In this document: positions 47,692 through 55,685 of the stretch, piece by piece
Position numbering within the stretch: the stretch's first letter is position 1
Layout: each line of letters begins with the position of its first letter
NCBI GenBank assembly: GCA_018222405.1
Contig: JAAFAI010000001.1
Coordinates: forward strand, 372,001-436,000
DNA from: Gammaproteobacteria bacterium
GTDB lineage: Bacteria; Pseudomonadota; Gammaproteobacteria; Enterobacterales; Alteromonadaceae
DNA length: 64,000 bases
Reading direction: 5' to 3'
Translations under genes and position numbers: made by a program
Notes under the pieces: model-generated
Database searches by the model: none
What the model was told of the DNA's origin: nothing
Seen by the model: the letters and a program-made list of their open reading frames with translations, nothing else

Positions 47692-50600
47692 ATGATGTTT
47701 GCATGGTTAATAAGCCGCGCGGTGAAGCTGCGCTTTGTATTGTTACTGGTGCTTGTGGGCCTGTGTGTGATGGCTGCACTGATGATCCCACGCCTTAATC
47801 TTGATGCCTTTCCTGATGTCACCAATATTCAGGTGGCCATTAATACCGAAGCGCCGGGGCTGGCAGCTGAAGAGGTAGAACAGCTGATTACCTATCCTAT
47901 TGAAGCGGTAATGTATGCGCTGCCCGATGTTGAGGAAGTACGCTCGATCTCTAAAACCGGTTTATCCGGTATTACCGTGGTGTTTAAGGAAGGTACGGAT
48001 ATTTATTTTGCCCGGCAACTGGTGTTTGAGCGGTTGCAGATAGCGGCGGAGATGATCCCTGAAGGGGTTGGGGTGCCTGCTATTGGCCCCAACACTTCTG
48101 GTCTTGGCCAGGTGTATCAATACCTGTTGATTGCCGAACCGGATTCAGGTTTCGACAGCATGGCACTGCGCAGTCTCAATGATTACCTCATCAAGCTTAT
48201 GTTAATGCCGGTTGATGGCATTACCGATGTGCTGTCGTTTGGCGGCTATGTGCGTCAGTATCAGGTCAATCTGTATCCCAACCGGCTGCTGTCTTATAAC
48301 CTGACCCAGCAGGACGTAGTGGATGCTTTATCCCGCAATAACAACAATGCCGGTGGCTGGTATATGCAGCGGGGGCCCGAACAACTGGTGATCCGCGGTA
48401 CTGGCTGGTTGTCTTCAGATCAGCAAGCTCTCGAAGAGTTAAAACAAATTCCACTGAAAACCGCCGGGGCGGCCATTGTAACTGTGGGTGACTTGGCAGA
48501 GGTGCGGATTGGCAGCGAGATACGCCAGGGTGCCGTGACTATGTCTGTAAAGCAATCTGATGGCAGTATCAGCAACCGCGGCGAGGTGGTTTCCGGCGTG
48601 GTTTTAAAACGCATGGGAGCTAACACCAATGCCACTATCGAAGGCATTAATGCCCGGCTGGATTTAATTGCTAAAGCACTGCCCGAAGGTGTTCACTTTG
48701 AACCCTATTACGACCAGGCGGATCTGATTAAACAGGCGGTAGATACGGTAGTAAAAGCCCTGTTGCTGGCCTTTATGTTCATTGTCATTGTGCTGGCACT
48801 GTTTCTGTTAAGCGTGAGGGCAACGGTCCTGGTGCTGCTCTCTATCCCGGTTTCCATCGGATTGGCGCTGGCCATGCTCAGCATGTTGGGAATATCTGCC
48901 AACCTGATGTCTCTGGGCGGAATGGCAGTGGCTATTGGCATGCTGGTGGATGGTTCGGTGGTCGTAGTGGAGAATATTTACCAGAAACTACCAAAAAACA
49001 GTACTGAAACCCATCAAATACCCACTTTAGTGGTGGCTGCGGCCCGGGAAGTGGCAAAACCTGTCTTTTTTGCGACGCTGATTATTCTGGTAGTATTTAC
49101 CCCGCTGTTCAGTTTTGAGGGGGTCGAAGCCAAGCTGTTTCAGCCCATGGCCATCGCCATTATGCTGGCCCTCATTTGCGCCGTGCTGGTGGCGTTGATA
49201 TTTGTGCCAGTACTGGCCACGTTTTTACTGAGCGCACGGCCGGTTAAGCAGCGCAATAACCCTCTTCTTAGTGCACTGGAGCGCAACTATGCGAGACTGC
49301 TTAATCTTACTATGGGGCATCGAAAATGGGTTACTGGCAGTGCATTGGTGCTGATAGTGATTGCCAGCGTGCTGCTCCCGCGGCTGGGCACTGAGTTTGC
49401 GCCTGAGCTGGAAGAAGGAACCATTAACCTGCGGGTGACCCTGGCACCTTCAGCCAGTCTGGAAACGGCGCTAAGCGTGGCGCCGAAGCTGGAAAGCATG
49501 TTGCTGGAATTTCCTGAAGTGACCTATGCGGTGAGTAAAATTGGCCGCGCCGAGATTGGCGGCGACCCGGAACCGGTAAACAATATAGAAATTTATATGG
49601 GCCTGCGCCCGGTTAGTGAGTGGCAAACCGCGACCAACCGCGTGGCACTGCAGGAAGCCATGGCCCATAAACTGGAGGCGCATCCGGGATTACTGTTTAA
49701 CTTCTCGCAGCCTATTGCTACCCGCGTAGACGAACTGCTCTCCGGAGTTAAAGCGGAGCTGGCAATCAAACTATTCGGTCCCGAACTCGATGTACTGGCT
49801 GAGTATGGCCAGCAGATTGCTGAAGTAGTCGGCGGCATTGCGGGCGCTCAGGACGTAGCGATGGAGCAAATAAGTGGCGAAGCTCAGTTAGTCGTGCGGC
49901 CGGTGCGTAAGCAGCTTAGTCGTTATGGTCTGGACGTTGCGGATGTGATGAATCTGGTCCAGCATGGGCTTGGCGGGGCCTCTGCCGGGCAAATTATCAA
50001 CGGCAATGAGCGTTACGATATCGTGGTGCGTTATGCTGAGGCTTTTCGGGATGATATAGCTGCCATCAAAGAACTGCGCTTGCTAACTGCTCAGGGGGCC
50101 TGGATCCGCTTGCAGGATGTCGCGTCTGTGGCGATTGAGTCTGGGCCGCCTCAAATCCGCCGGGATGATGTGCAGCGTCGGGTAGTCATTCAGGCTAATG
50201 TGGATGGTCGTGATATGGGCAGCGTGGTTGCCGATATTCAGGCCGCCATAGAAGCCGACGTTGCCCTGCCTGGTGGTTATGCCGTGCAGATTGGTGGGCA
50301 GTTTGAGAATCAGCAACGCGCCATGCAGCGCTTAATGCTGGTTGTTCCAATATCCCTGCTGCTGATTGCTTTGCTGTTATATTTTGCGTTTACCGATATT
50401 CGCCTGGTTGCGCTAATTATGGTGAATATTCCGTTAGCCGCCATTGGCGGAGTGTTTTCTTTGTATGTGAGTGGCCACTATTTATCTGTGCCAAGTTCAG
50501 TAGGTTTTATCACCTTGTTTGGTGTGGCTGTATTGAATGGTGTGGTAATGGTGGAAAGTATCAATCAGCGGCGAAATCAAAACACCGACCTGGCCGCTGC

Positions 50601-50823
50601 CATCTTCGATGGTGCCTGTTCACGACTTCGGCCGGTATTAATGACTGCGCTGACATCGGCGTTAGGGCTCATTCCAATGTTGTTATCTGACGGACTGGGT
50701 GCTGAAATCCAAAAGCCATTGGCAGCGGTGATTGTTGGTGGGCTTATCAGTTCTACCTTGCTCACGCTGGTGGTTATTCCGTCGCTCTACAGCAGCTTTA
50801 TCAAGCAAAAATCAGCGGCGTAA
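47692..50823 (+). CDS. Heavy-metal efflux RND pump, second copy (CzcA/CusA-type)
   Basis: A 1043-residue HME-RND inner membrane pump. TM4 has AIGMLVDGSVVVVEN at residues 414-428. This differs from the DFG...DGA signature of the first pump and points to another HME subclass whose metal is not settled by the motif. Two periplasmic porter domains and 12 helices are in order. The last codons form the left arm of a terminator stem. His-rich partners upstream suggest a soft or borderline divalent cation. Confidence 0.9.
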   Translation: MMFAWLISRAVKLRFVLLLVLVGLCVMAALMIPRLNLDAFPDVTNIQVAINTEAPGLAAEEVEQLITYPIEAVMYALPDVEEVRSISKTGLSGITVVFKEGTDIYFARQLVFERLQIAAEMIPEGVGVPAIGPNTSGLGQVYQYLLIAEPDSGFDSMALRSLNDYLIKLMLMPVDGITDVLSFGGYVRQYQVNLYPNRLLSYNLTQQDVVDALSRNNNNAGGWYMQRGPEQLVIRGTGWLSSDQQALEELKQIPLKTAGAAIVTVGDLAEVRIGSEIRQGAVTMSVKQSDGSISNRGEVVSGVVLKRMGANTNATIEGINARLDLIAKALPEGVHFEPYYDQADLIKQAVDTVVKALLLAFMFIVIVLALFLLSVRATVLVLLSIPVSIGLALAMLSMLGISANLMSLGGMAVAIGMLVDGSVVVVENIYQKLPKNSTETHQIPTLVVAAAREVAKPVFFATLIILVVFTPLFSFEGVEAKLFQPMAIAIMLALICAVLVALIFVPVLATFLLSARPVKQRNNPLLSALERNYARLLNLTMGHRKWVTGSALVLIVIASVLLPRLGTEFAPELEEGTINLRVTLAPSASLETALSVAPKLESMLLEFPEVTYAVSKIGRAEIGGDPEPVNNIEIYMGLRPVSEWQTATNRVALQEAMAHKLEAHPGLLFNFSQPIATRVDELLSGVKAELAIKLFGPELDVLAEYGQQIAEVVGGIAGAQDVAMEQISGEAQLVVRPVRKQLSRYGLDVADVMNLVQHGLGGASAGQIINGNERYDIVVRYAEAFRDDIAAIKELRLLTAQGAWIRLQDVASVAIESGPPQIRRDDVQRRVVIQANVDGRDMGSVVADIQAAIEADVALPGGYAVQIGGQFENQQRAMQRLMLVVPISLLLIALLLYFAFTDIRLVALIMVNIPLAAIGGVFSLYVSGHYLSVPSSVGFITLFGVAVLNGVVMVESINQRRNQNTDLAAAIFDGACSRLRPVLMTALTSALGLIPMLLSDGLGAEIQKPLAAVIVGGLISSTLLTLVVIPSLYSSFIKQKSAA

Positions 50824-50840
50824 TTATCCGCTGATTTTGC
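50808..50840 (+). terminator. Terminator overlapping the end of the second RND pump gene
   Basis: AAAATCAGCGG (50808-50818), 9-base loop containing the TAA stop, CCGCTGATTTT (50828-50838). The 11-base stem is perfect and ends in TTTT. Confidence 0.75.
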
Positions 50841-50857
50841 TACACAACCCAACAATT

Positions 50858-50900
50858 ATGCCCCGCAGCAAAACGCTTTCAGAGTAAGCTGCCGGGGCAT
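50858..50900. repeat. Long stem-loop in the RND-cupin gap
   Basis: ATGCCCCGCAGC (50858-50869) pairs with GCTGCCGGGGCAT (50888-50900) with one bulged base and an 18-base loop. There is no U run. It could be an RNA structural element or a protein site. Confidence 0.4.
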
Positions 50901-50991
50901 CAATCGTATACTAGAGCCTCATGCTTTCATGTGTTCCCAGGGACGGGGTTATCTTCCTATTTTGTTCACATTGCCATTAACCGGAGTTTAA

Positions 50992-51348
50992 ATGAGCTTA
51001 TTGCAAACCGTTGTTCAGCATCCTTCAGAAGCACCTGCTACCAGCCACGCCGATCCTAAAATTTTATTAGAGGGCAATCCGTTACTGGAAAAGTGGGCGC
51101 ATGTGGCGTCGGGCAACGACAAGATTAAAGTGGGTGTGATGACCTGCGAACCCAGTGTTAACCGCTCGGTGAAAAAAGGCTTCTTTGAGTTTTGCTATAT
51201 CATTGAAGGGTTGATTGAGCTGACAGAAGATGGTGGTGAGCCAGTTACTTATAAAGCCGGAGATACCTTTTTACTGCAGGAAGGTTTTGCCGGTACCTGG
51301 CGGACCATCGAAAAATACAAAAAAGTTTATGTGTGCGTTTACGATTAA
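50992..51348 (+). CDS. Cupin-domain protein (Cupin_3 type)
   Basis: A 118-residue single-domain cupin. The two cupin motifs appear as FFEFCYIIEGLIELTEDGG and YKAGDTFLLQEGFAGTW. The lack of the usual HxH pair is typical of the Cupin_3 (ureidoglycolate/EutQ-like) subgroup, so metal binding is uncertain. CCGGAG precedes the ATG by about 6 nt. It stands alone with a bidirectional terminator after it. Function is unknown; neighbours are amino acid-related. Confidence 0.8.
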   Translation: MSLLQTVVQHPSEAPATSHADPKILLEGNPLLEKWAHVASGNDKIKVGVMTCEPSVNRSVKKGFFEFCYIIEGLIELTEDGGEPVTYKAGDTFLLQEGFAGTWRTIEKYKKVYVCVYD

Positions 51349-51364
51349 GCGTTAACTTGACACA

Positions 51365-51392
51365 AAAAAGGCAGCCACAGTGCTGCCTTTTT
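51365..51392. terminator. Bidirectional terminator between cupin and ghrA genes
   Basis: AAAAAGGCAGC (51365-51375), loop CACAGT, GCTGCCTTTTT (51382-51392). The 11-base perfect stem has A/T runs on both sides and serves two convergent genes. Confidence 0.9.
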
Positions 51393-51399
51393 AATTACC

Positions 51400-52332
51400 T
51401 TAATACCCTCTGAGTTTATCCACTTCACCGGTCATGGTTTTACCGGCCAGCCAGAGTTGCAGGTTTTCTACCAGTCGTAATGCCGCCGTGTCATTGCGTG
51501 TAACCGATGCAATGTGTGGCGTAATATGAATATTCGGGTGATCCCAGAAAGGATGGCTTTTGGGTAATGGCTCAGGATCGAAAACATCCATAATGGCTTC
51601 GCTGATGTGTCCGGCATCCAGATGAAACAGCAAATCATCGGCTACCAGCTGTTCACCACGGCCGGCGTTTATCAGTGCGGCGCCCTTGGGCAATTTGGCC
51701 AGTAATTCTGCGTCAAGAATGCCTTTGGTGTTGGCCGTTAAGGGCAATAAACTAATCAGAATGTCAGTGTTGCCCAGCATTTCAGCAGACGGCGTGTCAC
51801 CTGAAAAAGTTAGCACACCAGGGAGTTGCTTGGTGCTGCGGCTATAGCCCTGCACGGCGAAGCCCAGCCCGCTTAACGTATACGCCACCTGGCTACCCAG
51901 TTCACCAAGGCCCAGAATGCTGATAGTGCATTCATGGGGGAGCTTAACGCTGTGGGGCTGCCAAAGATTCTGGTGTTGCTGGCGCTGATAGCGAAATATG
52001 TCGCGATGGAGCATCATGACCGCCGTTAGCACCCAGGTTTGCATTTGGGTGGCTATGGAAGGGTCTATCATTCTCACCAGTTTTAAATGAGACGGGAGTG
52101 ACGCCGGCGCGAATTGATCAACACCGGCGCCTACGGAGAAAATGGCCTTGAGATTAGGAAACTGCTGCTGATAATTGTCTGGCAGTGTCCAGGTGATAAT
52201 GGCATCTACGGCTTCTGGCTCTGGCACTTCAGGCCAGGTAAACCAGCGCACTTCGGGTAATGCAGCATTTACGGCTTGCTGCCAGCACTCGCCCCGCTCA
52301 GCGGGGCCTTTATACAATAGGGTTAGCGCCAC
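51400..52332 (-). CDS. ghrA: Glyoxylate/hydroxypyruvate reductase A-type D-2-hydroxyacid dehydrogenase
   Basis: A 310-residue NAD(P)H-dependent 2-hydroxyacid dehydrogenase. The Rossmann motif is ISILGLGELGSQVAYTL, with active-site Arg in INAGRGEQLV, Glu in DVFDPEPLPKSHPFWDHPN and His in ITPHIASVT. The pattern agrees with GhrA, which reduces glyoxylate and hydroxypyruvate. It begins with GTG, only three bases after the lrp-type stop codon, so the two are translationally coupled. Confidence 0.88.
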   Translation of the reverse strand: MALTLLYKGPAERGECWQQAVNAALPEVRWFTWPEVPEPEAVDAIITWTLPDNYQQQFPNLKAIFSVGAGVDQFAPASLPSHLKLVRMIDPSIATQMQTWVLTAVMMLHRDIFRYQRQQHQNLWQPHSVKLPHECTISILGLGELGSQVAYTLSGLGFAVQGYSRSTKQLPGVLTFSGDTPSAEMLGNTDILISLLPLTANTKGILDAELLAKLPKGAALINAGRGEQLVADDLLFHLDAGHISEAIMDVFDPEPLPKSHPFWDHPNIHITPHIASVTRNDTAALRLVENLQLWLAGKTMTGEVDKLRGY

Positions 52333-52335
52333 TTA

Positions 52336-52827
52336 CTACTTTTCCGGTTTAAACAAAGTGGTTAGCGGATAATGGAGTTTTTCGATTGGCGACTTCAGTA
52401 CGATATAGCTGAAGTATTTTGCAATGCCAAAATCCTGTTCCAGTATCTCTTCCATCAGTGTTTGATAATGGGTAATCCCACGGGTAACAAATTTGAGCAG
52501 GTAATCATAACCGCCACTGATCAGGTGACATTCAATCACTTCATCAATGGTGCGGATATTGCGCTCAAATTTCGCGAAGTCTTCCATGTGGTGATCGGTT
52601 AACGTGACTTCAGTAAAAACCGTTGCCGTTTCACCTAATTTATCCAGCGCAATTTTTGCGTTATAGCTAGTGATATAGCCGGCTTTTTCCAACCGTTTAA
52701 CTCGCGCCAGGCATGGGCTTGGCGACAGAGCGACTGCATCCGCCAGGTCGGTATTGGTAATCCGCCCGTTTTTTTGCAGTTCTGCCAGTATATTAATGTC
52801 AATTCGGTCTAATTTAGTGCCAGCCAC
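52336..52827 (-). CDS. Lrp/AsnC-family transcriptional regulator
   Basis: A 163-residue regulator. The N-terminal HTH (LDRIDINILAELQKNGRITNTDLADAVALSPSPCLARVKRLE) and the C-terminal RAM/AsnC ligand-binding domain (about residues 70-150) are both complete. It precedes the ghrA-type gene in an operon. Amino acid or keto acid effector is expected from family knowledge. It may also control the nearby amino acid and receptor genes. Confidence 0.92.
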   Translation of the reverse strand: MAGTKLDRIDINILAELQKNGRITNTDLADAVALSPSPCLARVKRLEKAGYITSYNAKIALDKLGETATVFTEVTLTDHHMEDFAKFERNIRTIDEVIECHLISGGYDYLLKFVTRGITHYQTLMEEILEQDFGIAKYFSYIVLKSPIEKLHYPLTTLFKPEK

Positions 52828-52968
52828 GGTATTATCCTCTTAGTACTTCTCGGTCTTCGTCACATTACCGTCATCATGGAAAACAGTCACCTGATTTACA
52901 TGTTGCAAAGGGTAATTATCGAAGTGTCCGGACCAGCTGGAATGTCCAGCCAGCCCGATTAAGCAGTG

Positions 52969-55113
52969 TTAAAAGGCGTACTTAACGCTGACTTTCGCCT
53001 GACGAGGTGCGCCTGGCATGGTCCACATCGCAGAGTAAGAACTGGCGTAGTACTCTTTATCGAACAGGTTTTCGATATCGGCGTTTATGCTAAGTGAATC
53101 CGTCAGGTTTACGGAACCAAAGAGTCTCACCGTGGTGTAGCTTGGTAAAATGTAGTTCGGATCAATCAGTTCCCCCGGGCGTTCGTCCACGTAAGTTACG
53201 CTCGCGCCCACTTTAGACTCTTTACCGGCAATATCCAGATAGTGAATGCCGGTAACATTTAGCTTGTTCTTGGGAATATTCAATAACTGAGTACCCGCCG
53301 GAATATTCACCAGCCAGTCAGCATTGATAATATCGTTGGATGTAGTGGCATCAACGTAAGCGTAGGCAACAGTCACCATAGTATCTTCACCGAGCATCGC
53401 TGTCAGATCCACTTCGATACCCTGACTTTCAGCTTCACCAATAGTGTCAGAGAAGCCGGCGTTAGCAGGAATTGGGTCGGCAGCCAGCACATTGCTCTTT
53501 TCAGCTCGGAATAAGGCAACTGTACCAGTCAGGCTCTCATCTTCATTATTAAACTTAACCCCGGCTTCGTAAGACTTACTCTCTTCCGGGTCAAAGGTTT
53601 CGCCTGCCGCATTAGACCCTGAGTTTGGACGGAAGCCTTCAGAGTAGCTGGCATAAAGGGTATAAAGTGAAGATGCCTCATACACCAGACCAAATCTTGG
53701 GCTGGTGGTCGTTTGAGACTGCGATGAGACAGTTACCGGATCTGTGCGATAATTTTCAAATTCCTGGTCATAGTTATCAACCCGGATGCCTACCTGCATT
53801 TTGAATTTCTCTGTGACATCTATCTGATCCTGAAAGTAAATGCCTACTGACGTTTGGTTTTCAGAGTCGAAGCGATTTGGCGATAAATCTGGCAAAGGCT
53901 GACCATATTCAGGGTTATATTTGTTTACCGCAAACGTTGTGTCATTTACGCCCCAGGCAACACGCCAGCGGTTCTGCAGGATGTCGAGGGTGTAGTCGTA
54001 GGCATCCGCACCAATTAAAATATGGTGGTCCATGCCGGCAAGTTCCACAGTACCGCTTAATTCAAGGCGGCCAGCTAAGTCTTCGGCATCATAATCACGG
54101 TACAGACGGCGACGGTTAACGGTTTCTTCAAAGCCTTCTTCGGTGACTAACTGGCGACCGCCGAGTTCAACCTCAGAGGCAAAGCCTTCGAAAGATGATT
54201 CACGGTAGCTTAAGCCTGCCAGTAAACTCCAGTCGCTGTTTAACTGATGCTGCAGAGTTAACTGATGACCGGTGGCTTCGATTTGCACCGGACCATCGTT
54301 TGGTTCACCATAAAAGACATCAAGCGGTACATCGAAGTAGTCGTAGTTAGTAACTAATACACCGCGGTCGAAAATCAATTCCTGATCGAGGTATTCAAGT
54401 TCATATACCAGACTGGTATCGCTTGAGATGTTGTAGTGAAAAGACGGGCTGATAGACAGTTTCTCGGAATACACTTCGTCGCGGAAACTGCCTGCATCCT
54501 CGTAGGCGCCGTTTACACGGAAGGCGAGATCATCAGTGATGGCATTGGTGTAATCACCTTCAAGGCGGTACAGGTCGTAGCTGCCTGCTGTGGCCTGAAT
54601 ATACCCTTCTTCATAAAACTGCGGCTTTTTAGTGATGATGTTGATGGTACCACCGGGTTCACTGCGGCCAAATAAAGCAGAGCCTGGTCCTTTAATAACC
54701 TCAATAGCCTGAATGTTTGACGTTTCACGGCGACCGCTGTAGCCACGACCAGCGCTAAAACCATTTACCAGGTAGCCGCCGGGCAGGTTTTCGTCACCAG
54801 CAAAACCACGGATGGCAAAACTGTCCCACATGCCACCGAAGCTGTTCTGACGAGCGATGCCGCTACTGAAATCCAGCGCATTCTGGAAGTCATTAACGCC
54901 TAAATCGTCGAGTAATTCGGCACTAACCACATCGATATTTTGTGGCATTGACTTAAGTGGCACGTCACCGCGATAAGCCTGACGCTGCTTCACCACTTCA
55001 ATTTGTTCAATCTCGTCGGTCTCTGAGCCGGACTGGGCGTTGACGGTGGATGACAGTGCGACTGATACAGCAGCTGCAAGCACTGACTTCACGATAATTC
55101 TGTTGGTGTTCAT
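52969..55113 (-). CDS. TonB-dependent siderophore-type receptor
   Basis: A 714-residue outer membrane receptor. A signal peptide of about 26 residues (ending VNAQS) is followed by a TonB-box-like stretch (EIEQIEVVKQ), the plug domain (SMPQNIDVVSAELLDDLGV, then SFAIRGFAGD and GPGSALFGRSEPGGTINI) and a 22-strand barrel ending in KVSVKYAF with the terminal Phe. GGSALFGR/EPGGTIN is typical of ferric siderophore receptors. Start at 55113 follows GGAGAAC; an earlier ATG at 55152 is less likely. No Fur box was recognised upstream. Confidence 0.9.
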   Translation of the reverse strand: MNTNRIIVKSVLAAAVSVALSSTVNAQSGSETDEIEQIEVVKQRQAYRGDVPLKSMPQNIDVVSAELLDDLGVNDFQNALDFSSGIARQNSFGGMWDSFAIRGFAGDENLPGGYLVNGFSAGRGYSGRRETSNIQAIEVIKGPGSALFGRSEPGGTINIITKKPQFYEEGYIQATAGSYDLYRLEGDYTNAITDDLAFRVNGAYEDAGSFRDEVYSEKLSISPSFHYNISSDTSLVYELEYLDQELIFDRGVLVTNYDYFDVPLDVFYGEPNDGPVQIEATGHQLTLQHQLNSDWSLLAGLSYRESSFEGFASEVELGGRQLVTEEGFEETVNRRRLYRDYDAEDLAGRLELSGTVELAGMDHHILIGADAYDYTLDILQNRWRVAWGVNDTTFAVNKYNPEYGQPLPDLSPNRFDSENQTSVGIYFQDQIDVTEKFKMQVGIRVDNYDQEFENYRTDPVTVSSQSQTTTSPRFGLVYEASSLYTLYASYSEGFRPNSGSNAAGETFDPEESKSYEAGVKFNNEDESLTGTVALFRAEKSNVLAADPIPANAGFSDTIGEAESQGIEVDLTAMLGEDTMVTVAYAYVDATTSNDIINADWLVNIPAGTQLLNIPKNKLNVTGIHYLDIAGKESKVGASVTYVDERPGELIDPNYILPSYTTVRLFGSVNLTDSLSINADIENLFDKEYYASSYSAMWTMPGAPRQAKVSVKYAF

Positions 55114-55469
55114 CTTGTGTTGTTCTCCAATGAGTTCTTTGGTCAACGGCAAAAGGGCATATCCGACAGCCTATGATTGTTTTTGTGCTATCTCATTTGT
55201 TTTTTATAAGTGGATAATCCTTCCACAATCAGTATAAGTGTAACGCCGTGTTCAAATTGCGTTGAAAAATCCCCTTTGTACAGTGAAAAATATCAAGCCT
55301 TAGGTTGATGCAGCAGAAAATGCTAATTGGATTAAAAAAGCCGGATATGGCGAAGATTGGCGAACTTTGAAACAGGAAATCGTATACGAAAATGTGGGTT
55401 CAGGTGATAGGCCCACGATTAGCGCCAGAAAACGACGCTGATCTGCAGTATATTGAGGTGAACGACATT
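55114..55469. other. Promoter region of the siderophore receptor and adjoining gap
   Basis: A 356-base stretch between the receptor start and a small membrane gene on the same strand. I see no open frame with a ribosome site, no strong stem-loop and no recognisable Fur box. It presumably carries the receptor promoter. Confidence 0.4.
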
Positions 55470-55628
55470 TTAATTGGTGCGTGTTTCGTTACGCCAAAAC
55501 CACCAGGAAAGTACTGCGGGCAGCAAAATGCTCGGCAGAAGCAGACCTATCACTAAAATGCCGGCAAAATCTGCGGGCAGTACCCAGACCAGAGCGGCGC
55601 TGATGAGTCCTGCCGTGATGGCCAACAT
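55470..55628 (-). CDS. Small hydrophobic protein, unknown function
   Basis: About 52 residues from the ATG at 55628; a TTG start at 55652 would add eight. Two hydrophobic segments fill most of it (LAITAGLISAALVWVLPADFA and ILVIGLLLPSILLPAVLSWWFW), with a polar NETRTN tail. No good ribosome site is visible. A 32-base palindrome overlaps the possible TTG start. The hydrophobic two-helix pattern suggests a real small membrane protein, but evidence is modest. Confidence 0.4.
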   Translation of the reverse strand: MLAITAGLISAALVWVLPADFAGILVIGLLLPSILLPAVLSWWFWRNETRTN

Positions 55629-55636
55629 AGGAGCAA

Positions 55637-55668
55637 GGCTTAATTTCGGCAATTGCCGAAATTAAGCC
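55637..55668. repeat. Perfect 32-base palindrome, probable terminator of the upstream receptor gene
   Basis: GGCTTAATTTCGGCAA (55637-55652) is followed directly by its reverse complement (55653-55668). On the minus strand it begins 17 bases after the receptor stop codon. As RNA it would form a 14-base stem with a 4-base loop, but no U run follows, so termination may be weak or bidirectional. Confidence 0.6.
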
Positions 55669-55685
55669 AGAAAGACAACGATAAA

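Noticed and set aside
55114..55300. Possible Fur box before the siderophore-type receptor
   Set aside because: No stretch resembling GATAAT repeats was found on either strand.
55419..55434. 13-base match (CGATTAGCGCCAG) between 32730 and 55417 regions
   Set aside because: Too short and without shared context; consistent with chance.
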